Shown here in pieces: positions 6,155 to 13,296 of a stretch of DNA of 13,984 bases (within the stretch, counting starts at the first letter, position 1; each line of letters begins with the position of its first letter). The stretch lies in assembly GCA_900313545.1 (NCBI GenBank), contig OMRS01000034.1, positions 1 through 13,984 of the forward strand, written 5' to 3'. The position numbers and the translations under genes were made by a program. The stretch is from an uncultured Eubacteriales bacterium (lineage in GTDB: Bacteria; Bacillota_A; Clostridia; Christensenellales; Aristaeellaceae). The notes beneath the pieces were generated by a model. It searched no databases. It saw only the letters and a program-made list of their open reading frames with translations, and was not told the DNA's origin.

Positions 6155-7860
6155 CTCCTGATCTCCTTCATATCGGAATACTGCGGGTTGACCAGACGGG
6201 CGACAAACTCCTGTCTGGGCATGGGCTGGTCAAAATAAAATCCCTGGATCACCTGGCAGGCCGTGTTCCTCAGGAACCCCATCTGCCGCTCCGTTTCCAC
6301 GCCCTCCGCCACAATCTCGCAGTTAAGCTCATGCAGCATCTGGATGACGTTCTCCAGGATCACCTCATCCTTGATGATGTGGCGGTCGATATTTTGAATA
6401 AAGCTGCGGTCCAGCTTCACCACGTGAAAATCCATGCTCTTGAACAGGTTGACCGAGCTGTATCCCGTGCCGAAGTCGTCCATGCTGACCGTCACCCCGC
6501 TGCTTCGCATCTGCCGGACAAACGCCGAAAGCAGGCCGACATCCACGTCGCCCGTGGTCTCGGTGAATTCGATCTCCACGTACCTGGGGTCGATCTTCCA
6601 GCGGCGGATCACCTCAAGGGTGCGCTCCGCCAGATTCTCTTCCATCAGGTCCCGCTTGCTGTAGTTGACGGACACCCGCACCGGGGTGATCCCCTCATCC
6701 AGCCAGGAACGGATGTCCCTGCAGACCTGCTCCAGAATATGGAAGTCCAGCTGGATCATCAGCCCGGCCTCCTCCAGGGCGGGAATAAACTCCGCCGGCA
6801 TGTGCACTACCCCGTCCACGCGCCAGCGCGCCAGCGCCTCGCAGCCGCACAGCCTGTAGTCCTTCCGGGACACCTTGGGCTGGTAGAAGGCCTCCAGCTC
6901 GCCGCGGCGCAGGGCCTCCGGGAACCTGGCTACGATCTTTTTGCGGAGCATGGCGCGGTACATCAGCTCCTCGGTGAAGTACACCACGTCCTCCCGGTTC
7001 TTCCGGGCGGTGGCCATGGCGATGGAGGCGTCGTCCATGATCTGGTAGATGCTCTCATGGGTCCGGGCGATATTGATGCCCATGCGCACCCGGATGCAGA
7101 CGTCGCGGATCTGGTTCCCGTCCTGGATCTTGCAGGAAATGCCCTCCTCATGGAGCTGCGCCACAAGCCGCTCCACATGCTCCCGGCGCACCAGCAGGAA
7201 GAAGTTGTCCCCGCCCAGGCGGCACATGTATTCCTGTTCAGGATGAATCCTTTTGCGAAGGGCCACCGCGATCTGCCGCAGCGCGTCATCCCCCGCCCGA
7301 TTGCCGTACCTGTCGTTGATCATCCTGTAATTCTTCATGTTCAGGAAGATCCCCGCATAGCGCCCGAGCTCGCCCTGCTCGTCCAGCTTCCGGCCAAAGC
7401 GCTGCAGCCCCTGCCCGTTCAGGACGCCGGTCATGCTGTCCGTGAAGGGGATCTGGGAGATCATGGACTGCATGTTGGCGCGCGAGATGATCAGGGCGGC
7501 GATTTTGGAGACCGCCCTGAGCGTCCTCATCTCCTCCTGCGTCCATTCGTGGTCCGTGGCGGGATAGAGCAGGACCAGTCCCTTTTCATATCCCGAACGC
7601 TTGAACTGGATTTTCACCGCCTTTTCGTCGGGGGCCTCCGTCGGTTCAAACTCCCACCGGAGGGGGTACCTGATGATGTCGTTCCCGTAAAAATCCTCCA
7701 CGGAGGACAGGCTGGAATCGATCCTGGCCAGATGGATCTGCCCGGCGATAGCAGCAATGCCCCTGCAGTATTCTTCAAAGGCCTGGTTCACATCGGCGGC
7801 GTCCAGGGCCACCCCTTCGAAGAGGTCCGTCAGGCCGGAATAGAAGACTTCATAATCCAT
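6151..7860 (-). CDS. EAL-domain c-di-GMP phosphodiesterase with degenerate GGDEF domain
   Basis: A 569-residue soluble protein. Residues 1-130 form an unassigned, possibly GAF-like sensory region. A GGDEF-like domain (about 138-298) has GGDNF at 216-220 in place of GG(D/E)EF, so the metal-binding Glu is lost; no RxxD inhibitory site precedes it, and cyclase activity is unlikely. The EAL domain (about 310-555) keeps the expected catalytic set: the EAL motif at 341-343, N399, E431 and E434 in EFTET, DDFGTGYSS at 461-469, K482, AEGVE at 518-522 and Q539. It should hydrolyse c-di-GMP to pGpG, with the GGDEF domain perhaps binding GTP as a regulator. ATG 7860 is chosen because AGGGGGA lies 5 bp upstream; a GTG at 7887 has no RBS. 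It has no transmembrane segment. It forms an operon with the small acidic protein and is divergent from the HTH gene. Confidence 0.92.
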   Translation of the reverse strand: MDYEVFYSGLTDLFEGVALDAADVNQAFEEYCRGIAAIAGQIHLARIDSSLSSVEDFYGNDIIRYPLRWEFEPTEAPDEKAVKIQFKRSGYEKGLVLLYPATDHEWTQEEMRTLRAVSKIAALIISRANMQSMISQIPFTDSMTGVLNGQGLQRFGRKLDEQGELGRYAGIFLNMKNYRMINDRYGNRAGDDALRQIAVALRKRIHPEQEYMCRLGGDNFFLLVRREHVERLVAQLHEEGISCKIQDGNQIRDVCIRVRMGINIARTHESIYQIMDDASIAMATARKNREDVVYFTEELMYRAMLRKKIVARFPEALRRGELEAFYQPKVSRKDYRLCGCEALARWRVDGVVHMPAEFIPALEEAGLMIQLDFHILEQVCRDIRSWLDEGITPVRVSVNYSKRDLMEENLAERTLEVIRRWKIDPRYVEIEFTETTGDVDVGLLSAFVRQMRSSGVTVSMDDFGTGYSSVNLFKSMDFHVVKLDRSFIQNIDRHIIKDEVILENVIQMLHELNCEIVAEGVETERQMGFLRNTACQVIQGFYFDQPMPRQEFVARLVNPQYSDMKEIRR

Positions 7861-7911
7861 GAGAATCCCCCTTTTCTGGCAATGCACTGCTTTTTCGGTA
7901 TATCATGTGCA

Positions 7912-7940
7912 ATTGTACCACAAATGATCCGGCAGAAAAA
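7912..7940 (-). promoter_or_regulatory. Extended -10 promoter of the EAL operon
   Basis: On the minus strand the -10 is TACAAT (7912-7917), preceded by TGTGG, a TRTGn extended -10. The -35 region (about 7935-7940) has no good consensus, so expression probably relies on the extended -10 or on an activator. The 17-base element ATCATTTGTGGTACAAT differs in one base from that in front of the sortase gene (13132-13148). The leader would be about 45 bases. Confidence 0.65.
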
Positions 7941-7952
7941 ATCTTTTCTGCC
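7931..7952. promoter_or_regulatory. Perfect inverted repeat over the EAL -35 region (candidate operator)
   Basis: GGCAGAAAA (7931-7939) and TTTTCTGCC (7944-7952) form a 9-bp inverted repeat with a 4-bp spacer. It covers the predicted -35 region of the EAL promoter in the gap to the divergent HTH gene. An additional TCCGGCAG occurs at 7928-7935 and 7965-7972. An operator for the adjacent HTH protein or another regulator is a reasonable guess. A weak plus-strand hairpin terminator is the alternative, but there is no gene to terminate. Confidence 0.5.
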
Positions 7953-8062
7953 TTTTCCGTGCATTCCGGCAGGTTATTCTCAATATTGCACGAATTCAGG
8001 CGCCTATTTTGGCATTCTTGCCGTGATAGGTCTTCCTTCTTTCCCTTTTCCCCGCCAGCGGC

Positions 8063-8068
8063 TATAAT
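8063..8068 (+). promoter_or_regulatory. -10 element of the HTH/CmpB-like operon
   Basis: A perfect TATAAT sits 49 bp upstream of ATG 8118. The hexamer 17 bp upstream of it is TTTCCC, a poor -35, so the promoter is probably weak or activated. Confidence 0.5.
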
Positions 8069-8117
8069 GGCAGGGAAAAACAGCATTCCCCGGTACCCGG
8101 GACGCAAGGAGATGCAC

Positions 8118-9632
8118 ATGGAAGCCAGAAACCTCAAAACGGGAATCCAGGACATGATCGTCAACATCTGCGAGGAGGAGCACGTTTCCCGCAAGGAGCT
8201 CGCCCGCATGATGGGCTACAAAAGCGCCACCTCCCTGGATCGGCTTGCCACGGGGAAAGCCGGCGTGCGGGCCATGAAGGACTTCATTTCGCGCCTTGGC
8301 CAGCTTTCCCTGTCCCTTTCCCCAAGGTCCAGGATCCTGCGGACCTCCCTGATGACCGCCTTTGAGCCGCACAACCCCTCCTCCTGGTTCCATGCCCTTA
8401 TCCTCGATTCTTCTTCTCCACCCGGATGCTGCTGCGTCCGCTCCGGCTCCTCCCCCGTTCCCCTGTCGCTGTACCTTTCCGGGATCGACCTGAAGGAGGG
8501 CTGCCTCTTCGGCAACGAAGTCCGGAATGTCTGCCGCTGCTTCGCCGACGCCTACGGTTCGCGGGGGACGGATTTCCCCCGCGTCCGGCAGTATCTCTTT
8601 TCCCCTTCCGGGCGCCTTTCCGTGCTCAACCCCATCGACCAGCTCCTGCCCCTGGTTTTCAGGAACCATTACCGCCTGTACATCATCTCCCCCGCCCCCG
8701 GAGAACCGAACACCCTTCCCCTGACCACCAACTTCATCGCGCTCTGGGGGACCCGCCGGGACACCGGGGAGGAGGTCCGGGAGCTGCTGCTGCTGGAGCG
8801 TCCCGGCCAGTTCTGTCCCGTTCCCTTCCCGGAGCTGAACGGTTTCCTTGAGACCCTGACCACCTCCATCACCGGCTGTTCCCTGTGCATCAACAACGCG
8901 GAGGGCGGCATGGACCAGGCGAATTACGAGGCGTATCTGAACTTCTGCATGGAGCTGGAAAGGGGCCATGCCATCTACCGCTTCAAGCCGGATATCGGGA
9001 TGGAAACCGTTCCCTATGAGATCCAGAGCGTCGCCATCCGGGAAGCCCTCCCTCCGGAGGAGTTGCCGAATCTCACCCTTCTTCTGGGCATTCAGAAGCT
9101 TCGTTACCTTCAGTCCGTCAATTCCTCGCGCCCGCAGATCCATGTCGTCACCGACGGCATGTGGTCCTTTGTGCGCACGGGGATGCTCTCGGACCATTTC
9201 TGGGGCATGCGCCCCTTCACCGTCCCGGAGCGCCTGCAGATCATCACGGACCTGGTGCGCCGCTCAGGCGGTCCCTCCTTCCAGATCCGCTTTCTCAGGG
9301 ACAGTTCCCGGTTCTGCCGGTATGAGGTGATCTGCTATGAGACCACCGCCCTTTGCTTCATCCAGCCCGGCACCGACTACCGCCTGAGCAGCACCCATTC
9401 CGAGATCATCCTGCGCGACCCCCTCCTTTGCCACTCCTTCACGGATTTCTTCACCCAAGAGCTGGTCCCCGGCTACACCTTCTCCCTCGCCGATTCGCTC
9501 AGGATCCTCAAGTACATGCAGGGCATCCTCAGGCGCATGCTCGGCGGCGAGCCGGTCCCGGACGAGGCGTATTCCTTTTCCGCCGTCTTCCCGGAACCTT
9601 CCCCTTCAAATCCCCCTGAAACATCCGACTGA
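8118..9632 (+). CDS. HTH protein with long unrecognised C-terminal region
   Basis: A 504-residue protein. Residues about 8-62 look like a divergent XRE-type helix-turn-helix (VSRKELARMMGYKSATSLDR, then GVRAMKDFISRLG). The remaining 440 residues match no family I know. They contain no transmembrane helix, are cysteine-rich for a cytoplasmic protein (CCC at 104-106, others scattered) and have alternating hydrophobic strands (for example FRNHYRLYIISP, 181-192), as in a sensory or ligand-binding fold. ATG 8118 is chosen because AAGGAG (8106-8111) lies 6 bp upstream; the ATG at 8112 touches the RBS. It is 18 bp ahead of the CmpB-like gene and transcribed divergently from the EAL operon, so it may regulate either or both. 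A regulator is the best guess; the large domain could also bind a membrane partner. Confidence 0.75.
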   Translation: MEARNLKTGIQDMIVNICEEEHVSRKELARMMGYKSATSLDRLATGKAGVRAMKDFISRLGQLSLSLSPRSRILRTSLMTAFEPHNPSSWFHALILDSSSPPGCCCVRSGSSPVPLSLYLSGIDLKEGCLFGNEVRNVCRCFADAYGSRGTDFPRVRQYLFSPSGRLSVLNPIDQLLPLVFRNHYRLYIISPAPGEPNTLPLTTNFIALWGTRRDTGEEVRELLLLERPGQFCPVPFPELNGFLETLTTSITGCSLCINNAEGGMDQANYEAYLNFCMELERGHAIYRFKPDIGMETVPYEIQSVAIREALPPEELPNLTLLLGIQKLRYLQSVNSSRPQIHVVTDGMWSFVRTGMLSDHFWGMRPFTVPERLQIITDLVRRSGGPSFQIRFLRDSSRFCRYEVICYETTALCFIQPGTDYRLSSTHSEIILRDPLLCHSFTDFFTQELVPGYTFSLADSLRILKYMQGILRRMLGGEPVPDEAYSFSAVFPEPSPSNPPETSD

Positions 9633-9650
9633 CACACGGAGGTCCCTGCC

Positions 9651-10652
9651 TTGAACACATCCTTCCCGCCCCCCAAAGCCCCCGAACAGCACCCGCTTGC
9701 GGCCCCCGCCCTTGACATGAAGCGCCGGCTGGAGCGCCACCAGCAGCATCTGGATGAGGTCTACCGCCATCTGGCCCTTGACCCCGCAGACACCTCCGCA
9801 GACGCCTCCATCCACGAGGAGATCTCCTGCCTCCGGCACACGGGCATGCTCCTGTTTGAGGAGCATCAGGAGGCCCTCCGGATGGCCGACGAGCTGGATG
9901 CGCGCCTGCGGGATGCCCGCAACAGCACCCGCCGGGGCCCCCTTCACCCCCATATGTCCAACGCCACCATCGATCTGCGCGAGCAGGCCCCGGATTACTA
10001 TGCGCCTGGCCTGGGCATCAACAAGCTGAGGATGATCTGCGTCATGGGCAGCTTCCTCGGGGTGGTGATCGAGCTGATCTGGTGCGTCCTCAAGTACGGC
10101 GTGCTGCAGAGCCGTTCCGGCCTGGTCTGGGGCCCCTTCAACCTGCTGTACGGCATCGGCGCCGTCGTGCTGACCGTGGCCCTGTACAAGTACAGGAACC
10201 GGGGAGCCTGGCTCTCCTTTCTGGGCGGCATGGCGGTGGGGAGCGTGGTGGAATATCTGTGCTCCTGGCTGCAGGAGTCCATCCTGGGTTCCGTCTCCTG
10301 GGACTACAGCACCATGCCCTTCAACCTGAACGGGCGCATCTGCCTGCTGTACTCCATTCTCTGGGGGATCCTCGGGGTCCTCTGGATCAAGAACCTCTAT
10401 CCCCGGCTGGCCAGGCTCCTCCTGAAAATCCCCAACCGTCTGGGCCGCTTCCTCTCCATCTCGCTGACCGTCTTTCTCCTCATCAACGCCGTCGTTTCCG
10501 GCATCGCCGTTTTCCGCTGGTCCCAGCGGGTCCGGGGAATCGCCCCTCCCGGGCCCCTCTGGTCGCTGATCGACCGGCATTTCCCGGATGAGCGGATGTC
10601 CCGCATTTACGCCAACATGGAGTTCCACCTGCCGGAGCGAAAGGGCTCCTGA
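9651..10652 (+). CDS. CmpB-like membrane protein (putative ABC transporter type IV, PF06541)
   Basis: A 333-residue protein. Residues 1-120 are soluble and partly helical with a likely coiled coil (about 22-90). Transmembrane segments follow near 125-147, 162-180, 187-205, 227-248 and 264-288. The family core is clear: GPFNLLYGIGAVV (161-173), VVEYLCSWLQE (199-209), then SWDYSTMPFNLNGRICLLYS (216-235) and the following WG. PF06541 proteins are labelled putative ABC-transporter type IV, but the reaction is not established. Most members are shorter and lack the soluble N-terminus. The start is TTG 9651, 8 bp after CGGAGG (9637-9642); the first in-frame ATG (9717) has no such RBS. It lies 18 bp after the HTH gene, so the two are probably one operon. 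Confidence 0.85.
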   Translation: MNTSFPPPKAPEQHPLAAPALDMKRRLERHQQHLDEVYRHLALDPADTSADASIHEEISCLRHTGMLLFEEHQEALRMADELDARLRDARNSTRRGPLHPHMSNATIDLREQAPDYYAPGLGINKLRMICVMGSFLGVVIELIWCVLKYGVLQSRSGLVWGPFNLLYGIGAVVLTVALYKYRNRGAWLSFLGGMAVGSVVEYLCSWLQESILGSVSWDYSTMPFNLNGRICLLYSILWGILGVLWIKNLYPRLARLLLKIPNRLGRFLSISLTVFLLINAVVSGIAVFRWSQRVRGIAPPGPLWSLIDRHFPDERMSRIYANMEFHLPERKGS

Positions 10653-10807
10653 GCGCCCCGGAAGACGGCCCGGCCCGTTATTTCCCGCAGCTTCCCGGGG
10701 CCCTGCGGCAAAGCGGGGATCCTCATGTCCGGGCGGCCCCGGGGGCCCTTCCCCGCAGGCGCACTCCGGAGCCCCCGCCGTCCTGCGCAGTTCCCTGTCA
10801 TTTGGAT
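10653..10807. other. GC-rich intergenic spacer
   Basis: Very GC-rich DNA with several small hairpins, such as CCGCAG pairing with CTGCGG near 10688-10711, and no believable gene. Open frames through it lack an RBS. It probably only separates the plus-strand operon from the shared terminator. Confidence 0.4.
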
Positions 10808-10855
10808 AAAAACACGCATCCGCGCAAGGAAAGTCCTGCGCGGATGCGTGTTTTT
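10808..10855. terminator. Strong bidirectional terminator
   Basis: A perfect 19-bp stem (10808-10826 and 10837-10855), flanked by A5 and T5, is extended by an inner GGA/TCC pairing. It lies 6 bp from the stop codon of the foldase gene and ends both the minus-strand sortase/foldase operon and the plus-strand HTH/CmpB-like operon. Confidence 0.9.
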
Positions 10856-10860
10856 GTTTT

Positions 10861-12144
10861 TCAGCTTTCCGGAACCGGCAGCAGCTCCGGGAAGGACTCC
10901 ACCGTGTACGCCGGGCGCCACTGCCCGATCAACTCGGCGAGCCGGACCATCTGCTTCTGCTGCAGGACGGTGGCCTCGAGGGATTCCTTCTCCTCGGCGC
11001 TCAGCTGATGGATCCCGCCCGGGATGTCCCCGACATATTCGATCAGGTGGACCCCCTCCTCCGAGGCCACGGGCTGCGAAACCTCCCCGGGGGTGGTGAG
11101 CGCAGATGCCGCCTTCTTCACGGCCTCGGGCCAGGACGTGCTGTCGGGATGGAAGGGCAGGTCATCCTTTTCCTTGTCCTGCTCCCTGCGGTAATCCTCC
11201 TTGACGGACAGGAAGCTCTCCCCGGTTTTCAGCCTGCGGTAGATCTCGTCCGTCGTGGCCCTGAGCTCCTCCGGGCCTCGGTTCTGCAGGCGGGTCATCT
11301 CCTCCAGGACGTCCTTTTCCTTCTTCTCCGCCTCCCGGTAGGCATCCACCGCCGCGTCCACATCTCCCTTTTCCAGCACCGCGTCGGCGATGCCGTTCTT
11401 CAGGGAGTACATCTCCACCTGGAGTTCATTGTCCTTCTGGCGGAGCTTGTCCAGTTCCCCCTGCAGCTCCTCGGGGAAGGGCAGCAGGATCTGCCGGATG
11501 GTCCGGTAGCCCTCGGGCACAAAAAAGGCCTCGGAGCCGGTGGAGAGGACTTCCTCCTCATAGCGGGGGATGTCATGCTCATAGGCCTCCCTGTCCGGCC
11601 GGATATAGTTTTCCTCCAGGAATTCCACGGTTTCCCCCGTGGTGATGGTGACATCGCCGCAGTACAGGGCCAGGATCCGGGTCGTCCATTCCCTGGCCAG
11701 CACCTCTTCATAGACGGTGTCCACCGTGCATCCCAGCTCCGTCCTCAGCCAGTCCGTCACCTGGCGGTCCTCCGCCTGATAGCCCGCCTCCCGGATTTCG
11801 GCGGCGAACTGCTGCCAGAGGTTGTCGTAGACGTTGCCCGCGTAAAGCCGCAGCACGCTCTCATCGTCCTCCGACAGGTCATGCTTGCCGGCCTCCATGA
11901 GCTTGTTTTCCACAATGCCCATATTGATCAGCCGCTCCAGCGCCTGGTCCCGCATGGCCGCCTTGTCCTGCGTCTGCTCAAGGCCCAGGACCTGCATCAT
12001 TTCCCCGGACTTCATGGCATACTCCGCCAGGGAGCGGCGGTACTCCACCTTGCCCACGCGCACCACCACCGGGTCTTCCTCCGACAGCGCCGCCAGGGGC
12101 AGCAGACACAGCAGCAGGCACACCAGCCGTTTCATCAGTTTCAT
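10861..12144 (-). CDS. Secreted parvulin-like (PrsA/SurA-type) peptidyl-prolyl isomerase
   Basis: A 427-residue protein with a signal peptide (MKLMKRLVCLLLCLLPLAAL, cleavage probably just after S21). No lipobox cysteine follows, unlike PrsA. A SurA-like helical N-terminal region (about 25-200) precedes a parvulin-type domain: first strand YRTIRQILLPF (213-223), helix with LKTGESFLSVKEDY (305-318), then SALTTPGEVSQPVASEEGVH (347-366) and LIEYVGD. Between strand and helix is an insertion of about 75 charged helical residues, a probable coiled coil. It should help fold or chaperone secreted proteins outside the membrane. The start is ATG 12144, since GAGGAGG lies just upstream; the GTG at 12159 would place the RBS inside the coding region. 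It begins 14 bp after the sortase stop codon, so both are co-transcribed and may handle the same surface proteins. Confidence 0.85.
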   Translation of the reverse strand: MKLMKRLVCLLLCLLPLAALSEEDPVVVRVGKVEYRRSLAEYAMKSGEMMQVLGLEQTQDKAAMRDQALERLINMGIVENKLMEAGKHDLSEDDESVLRLYAGNVYDNLWQQFAAEIREAGYQAEDRQVTDWLRTELGCTVDTVYEEVLAREWTTRILALYCGDVTITTGETVEFLEENYIRPDREAYEHDIPRYEEEVLSTGSEAFFVPEGYRTIRQILLPFPEELQGELDKLRQKDNELQVEMYSLKNGIADAVLEKGDVDAAVDAYREAEKKEKDVLEEMTRLQNRGPEELRATTDEIYRRLKTGESFLSVKEDYRREQDKEKDDLPFHPDSTSWPEAVKKAASALTTPGEVSQPVASEEGVHLIEYVGDIPGGIHQLSAEEKESLEATVLQQKQMVRLAELIGQWRPAYTVESFPELLPVPES

Positions 12145-12158
12145 CCTTGTCCTCCTCA

Positions 12159-13097
12159 CTACAGCGCGGTTGCCCCTGCGGCAATGCGCCGGACATGCTC
12201 CTCGGTTTCTCCTGCCCGCAGGCGCCTGGCACTGACCACCCTCCGGAAACGGCTGTCCCCTTCACAGGTGACCATCAGCAGCAGCTGGTCATCCGCGTCC
12301 ACCGGGACCTCCGTGCGCAGGATGGACAGGTTCTCCAGCCTCTGGATGTAATCGGCGCGCTGGCTCCTCGTGCAGTTTTCCAGGTCCATGAAGGGCACGT
12401 GGCGCAGCTGTCCCGGCTGGGTGTCCACGTCGGCCACGGAAAAGACCACGTACCGCCCGTCCTCATAGAGCACGTTGAAGCTCAGCAGGGGGTCGCGGCG
12501 GTAAAAGGCGGGGTTTTCATAATTGCGCAGGCAGCCGAACATCTCCCCGGTCTTCATGTTGTGGCCGAAGATGATGTAGGTATCCGGCCGGTGGGTCAGC
12601 CGGGTGTTCTCCTCCAGGAACAGCGCCCCGTTGTCATTGGCCCTGCCCAGATAGTCCCTGCGGAGATAGGTGTCGTTGTCCCTGAGCACCACCGGTTCTT
12701 CCAGCAGATGGTCGATGCTCAGCCACCCCACGATGTCCCGGTTGCGCCGCTGCAGGCGGACAAAGGCGTCCGACACCACCATCTGGGGGTTGTCCGGCCA
12801 GTTCAGCACCTTCGGGCGCTCCCGCTCCTCCTCCGGCGTCTCATACGGGTCATCCACCTCCAGGACAAAGGAGCCCAGAATCGCGCCGCCGGTCTGCGGG
12901 GCCTGGTTTTCCACCGGCTCGTCCCCGGTGTACACCTCAAAGAGCTGCTGCGACGTCTCCTTCGCGCTGCGCGCCTGGCTGAAATAGTCCGCCAGGCACA
13001 TTCCCGCGTACACCAGGGTCAGCCCTCCCAGGACGATGGCCAGCTTGACCAGTCTGCGCTTCAGGGTCCTTCGCCTGCGCCGGTCTTCAAATCTCAA
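12159..13097 (-). CDS. Class B-type sortase (membrane-anchored transpeptidase)
   Basis: A 312-residue protein from TTG 13097. A basic N-terminus and one transmembrane helix (about 17-37, LVKLAIVLGGLTLVYAGMCL) are followed by a linker and a sortase domain: IVGWLSIDHLLEEPVVLRDN (about 122-141), YIIFGHNMKTGEMFG with catalytic His179, LLLMVTCEGDSRF with catalytic Cys278, and an Arg at 285 or 286 before VVSARRL. H-C-R is the sortase catalytic triad. The family cleaves a sorting motif and joins the protein to cell-wall peptide or pilin. No substrate with an LPXTG-like signal is in the window. TTG is preferred over ATG 13133 because that ATG overlaps the -10 hexamer and has no RBS, whereas AAGGAGG lies 11 bp before the TTG. 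If ATG 13133 is used, the protein gains 12 residues. The foldase gene follows. Confidence 0.88.
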   Translation of the reverse strand: MRFEDRRRRRTLKRRLVKLAIVLGGLTLVYAGMCLADYFSQARSAKETSQQLFEVYTGDEPVENQAPQTGGAILGSFVLEVDDPYETPEEERERPKVLNWPDNPQMVVSDAFVRLQRRNRDIVGWLSIDHLLEEPVVLRDNDTYLRRDYLGRANDNGALFLEENTRLTHRPDTYIIFGHNMKTGEMFGCLRNYENPAFYRRDPLLSFNVLYEDGRYVVFSVADVDTQPGQLRHVPFMDLENCTRSQRADYIQRLENLSILRTEVPVDADDQLLLMVTCEGDSRFRRVVSARRLRAGETEEHVRRIAAGATAL

Positions 13098-13131
13098 TGC
13101 GGGCGCATCCTCCTTCCTGCGGATTTCATCC

Positions 13132-13148
13132 ATTATACCACAAATGAT
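13132..13148 (-). promoter_or_regulatory. Extended -10 promoter of the sortase/foldase operon
   Basis: Minus-strand TATAAT (13132-13137) is preceded by TGTGG, a full TRTGn extended -10. The -35 region (about 13155-13160) is poor. The 17-base element is identical in 16 positions to that at 7912-7928. The predicted transcription start near 13125 lies downstream of ATG 13133, which supports the TTG start. Confidence 0.7.
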
Positions 13149-13150
13149 AG

Positions 13151-13172
13151 TGAATTGAGAACATCTGAATTG
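13151..13172. repeat. Direct repeat of TGAATTG upstream of the sortase -10
   Basis: TGAATTG at 13151-13157 and 13166-13172 has a 15-bp period and overlaps the -35 region of the sortase promoter. Paired direct repeats in this position are often activator sites, for example for response regulators. I cannot name the protein. Confidence 0.45.
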
Positions 13173-13207
13173 GCGGCACTATTCTCCTGTAAAAACCTTT
13201 AAGTCCC

Positions 13208-13273
13208 CCGGAGGGACGGGGCCGGGACATGCGCCGCCCTCCGGTCCCCCGCTCCCCGGCGGGAACGGGGACA
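13208..13273 (-). terminator. GC-rich hairpins downstream of purB
   Basis: CCGGAGGG (13208-13215) pairs with CCCTCCGG (13237-13244), followed on the minus strand by GGGGACTTAAAGGTTTTT. A second GC-rich hairpin lies just before it (GTCCCC near 13244, GGGGAC near 13268). Together they could end purB transcription, though the T-tract is spaced away from the stem. Confidence 0.4.
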
Positions 13274-13296
13274 AACGGGCGGCCCAGGCGGCGCCG

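Noticed and set aside
7861..7887. GTG start at 7887 for the EAL protein
   Set aside because: No RBS, and ATG 7860 has AGGGGGA at the right distance.
6331..8067. 578-residue plus-strand frame opposite the EAL gene
   Set aside because: Antisense shadow, His- and Asp-rich; the opposite strand has full EAL motifs and an RBS.
7905..8117. Upstream extension of the HTH protein
   Set aside because: It would place both divergent promoters inside the coding region; ATG 8118 has a good RBS.
8004..9197. 397-residue minus-strand frame opposite the HTH gene
   Set aside because: Antisense shadow without RBS; it would also cross the plus-strand promoter.
9606..10628. 340-residue minus-strand frame opposite the CmpB-like gene
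   Set aside because: Antisense shadow of a gene with clear PF06541 motifs.
11008..13202. Two long plus-strand frames opposite the foldase and sortase genes
   Set aside because: Antisense shadows rich in His, Val and Gln; no RBS, and the minus strand has a signal peptide and sortase motifs.
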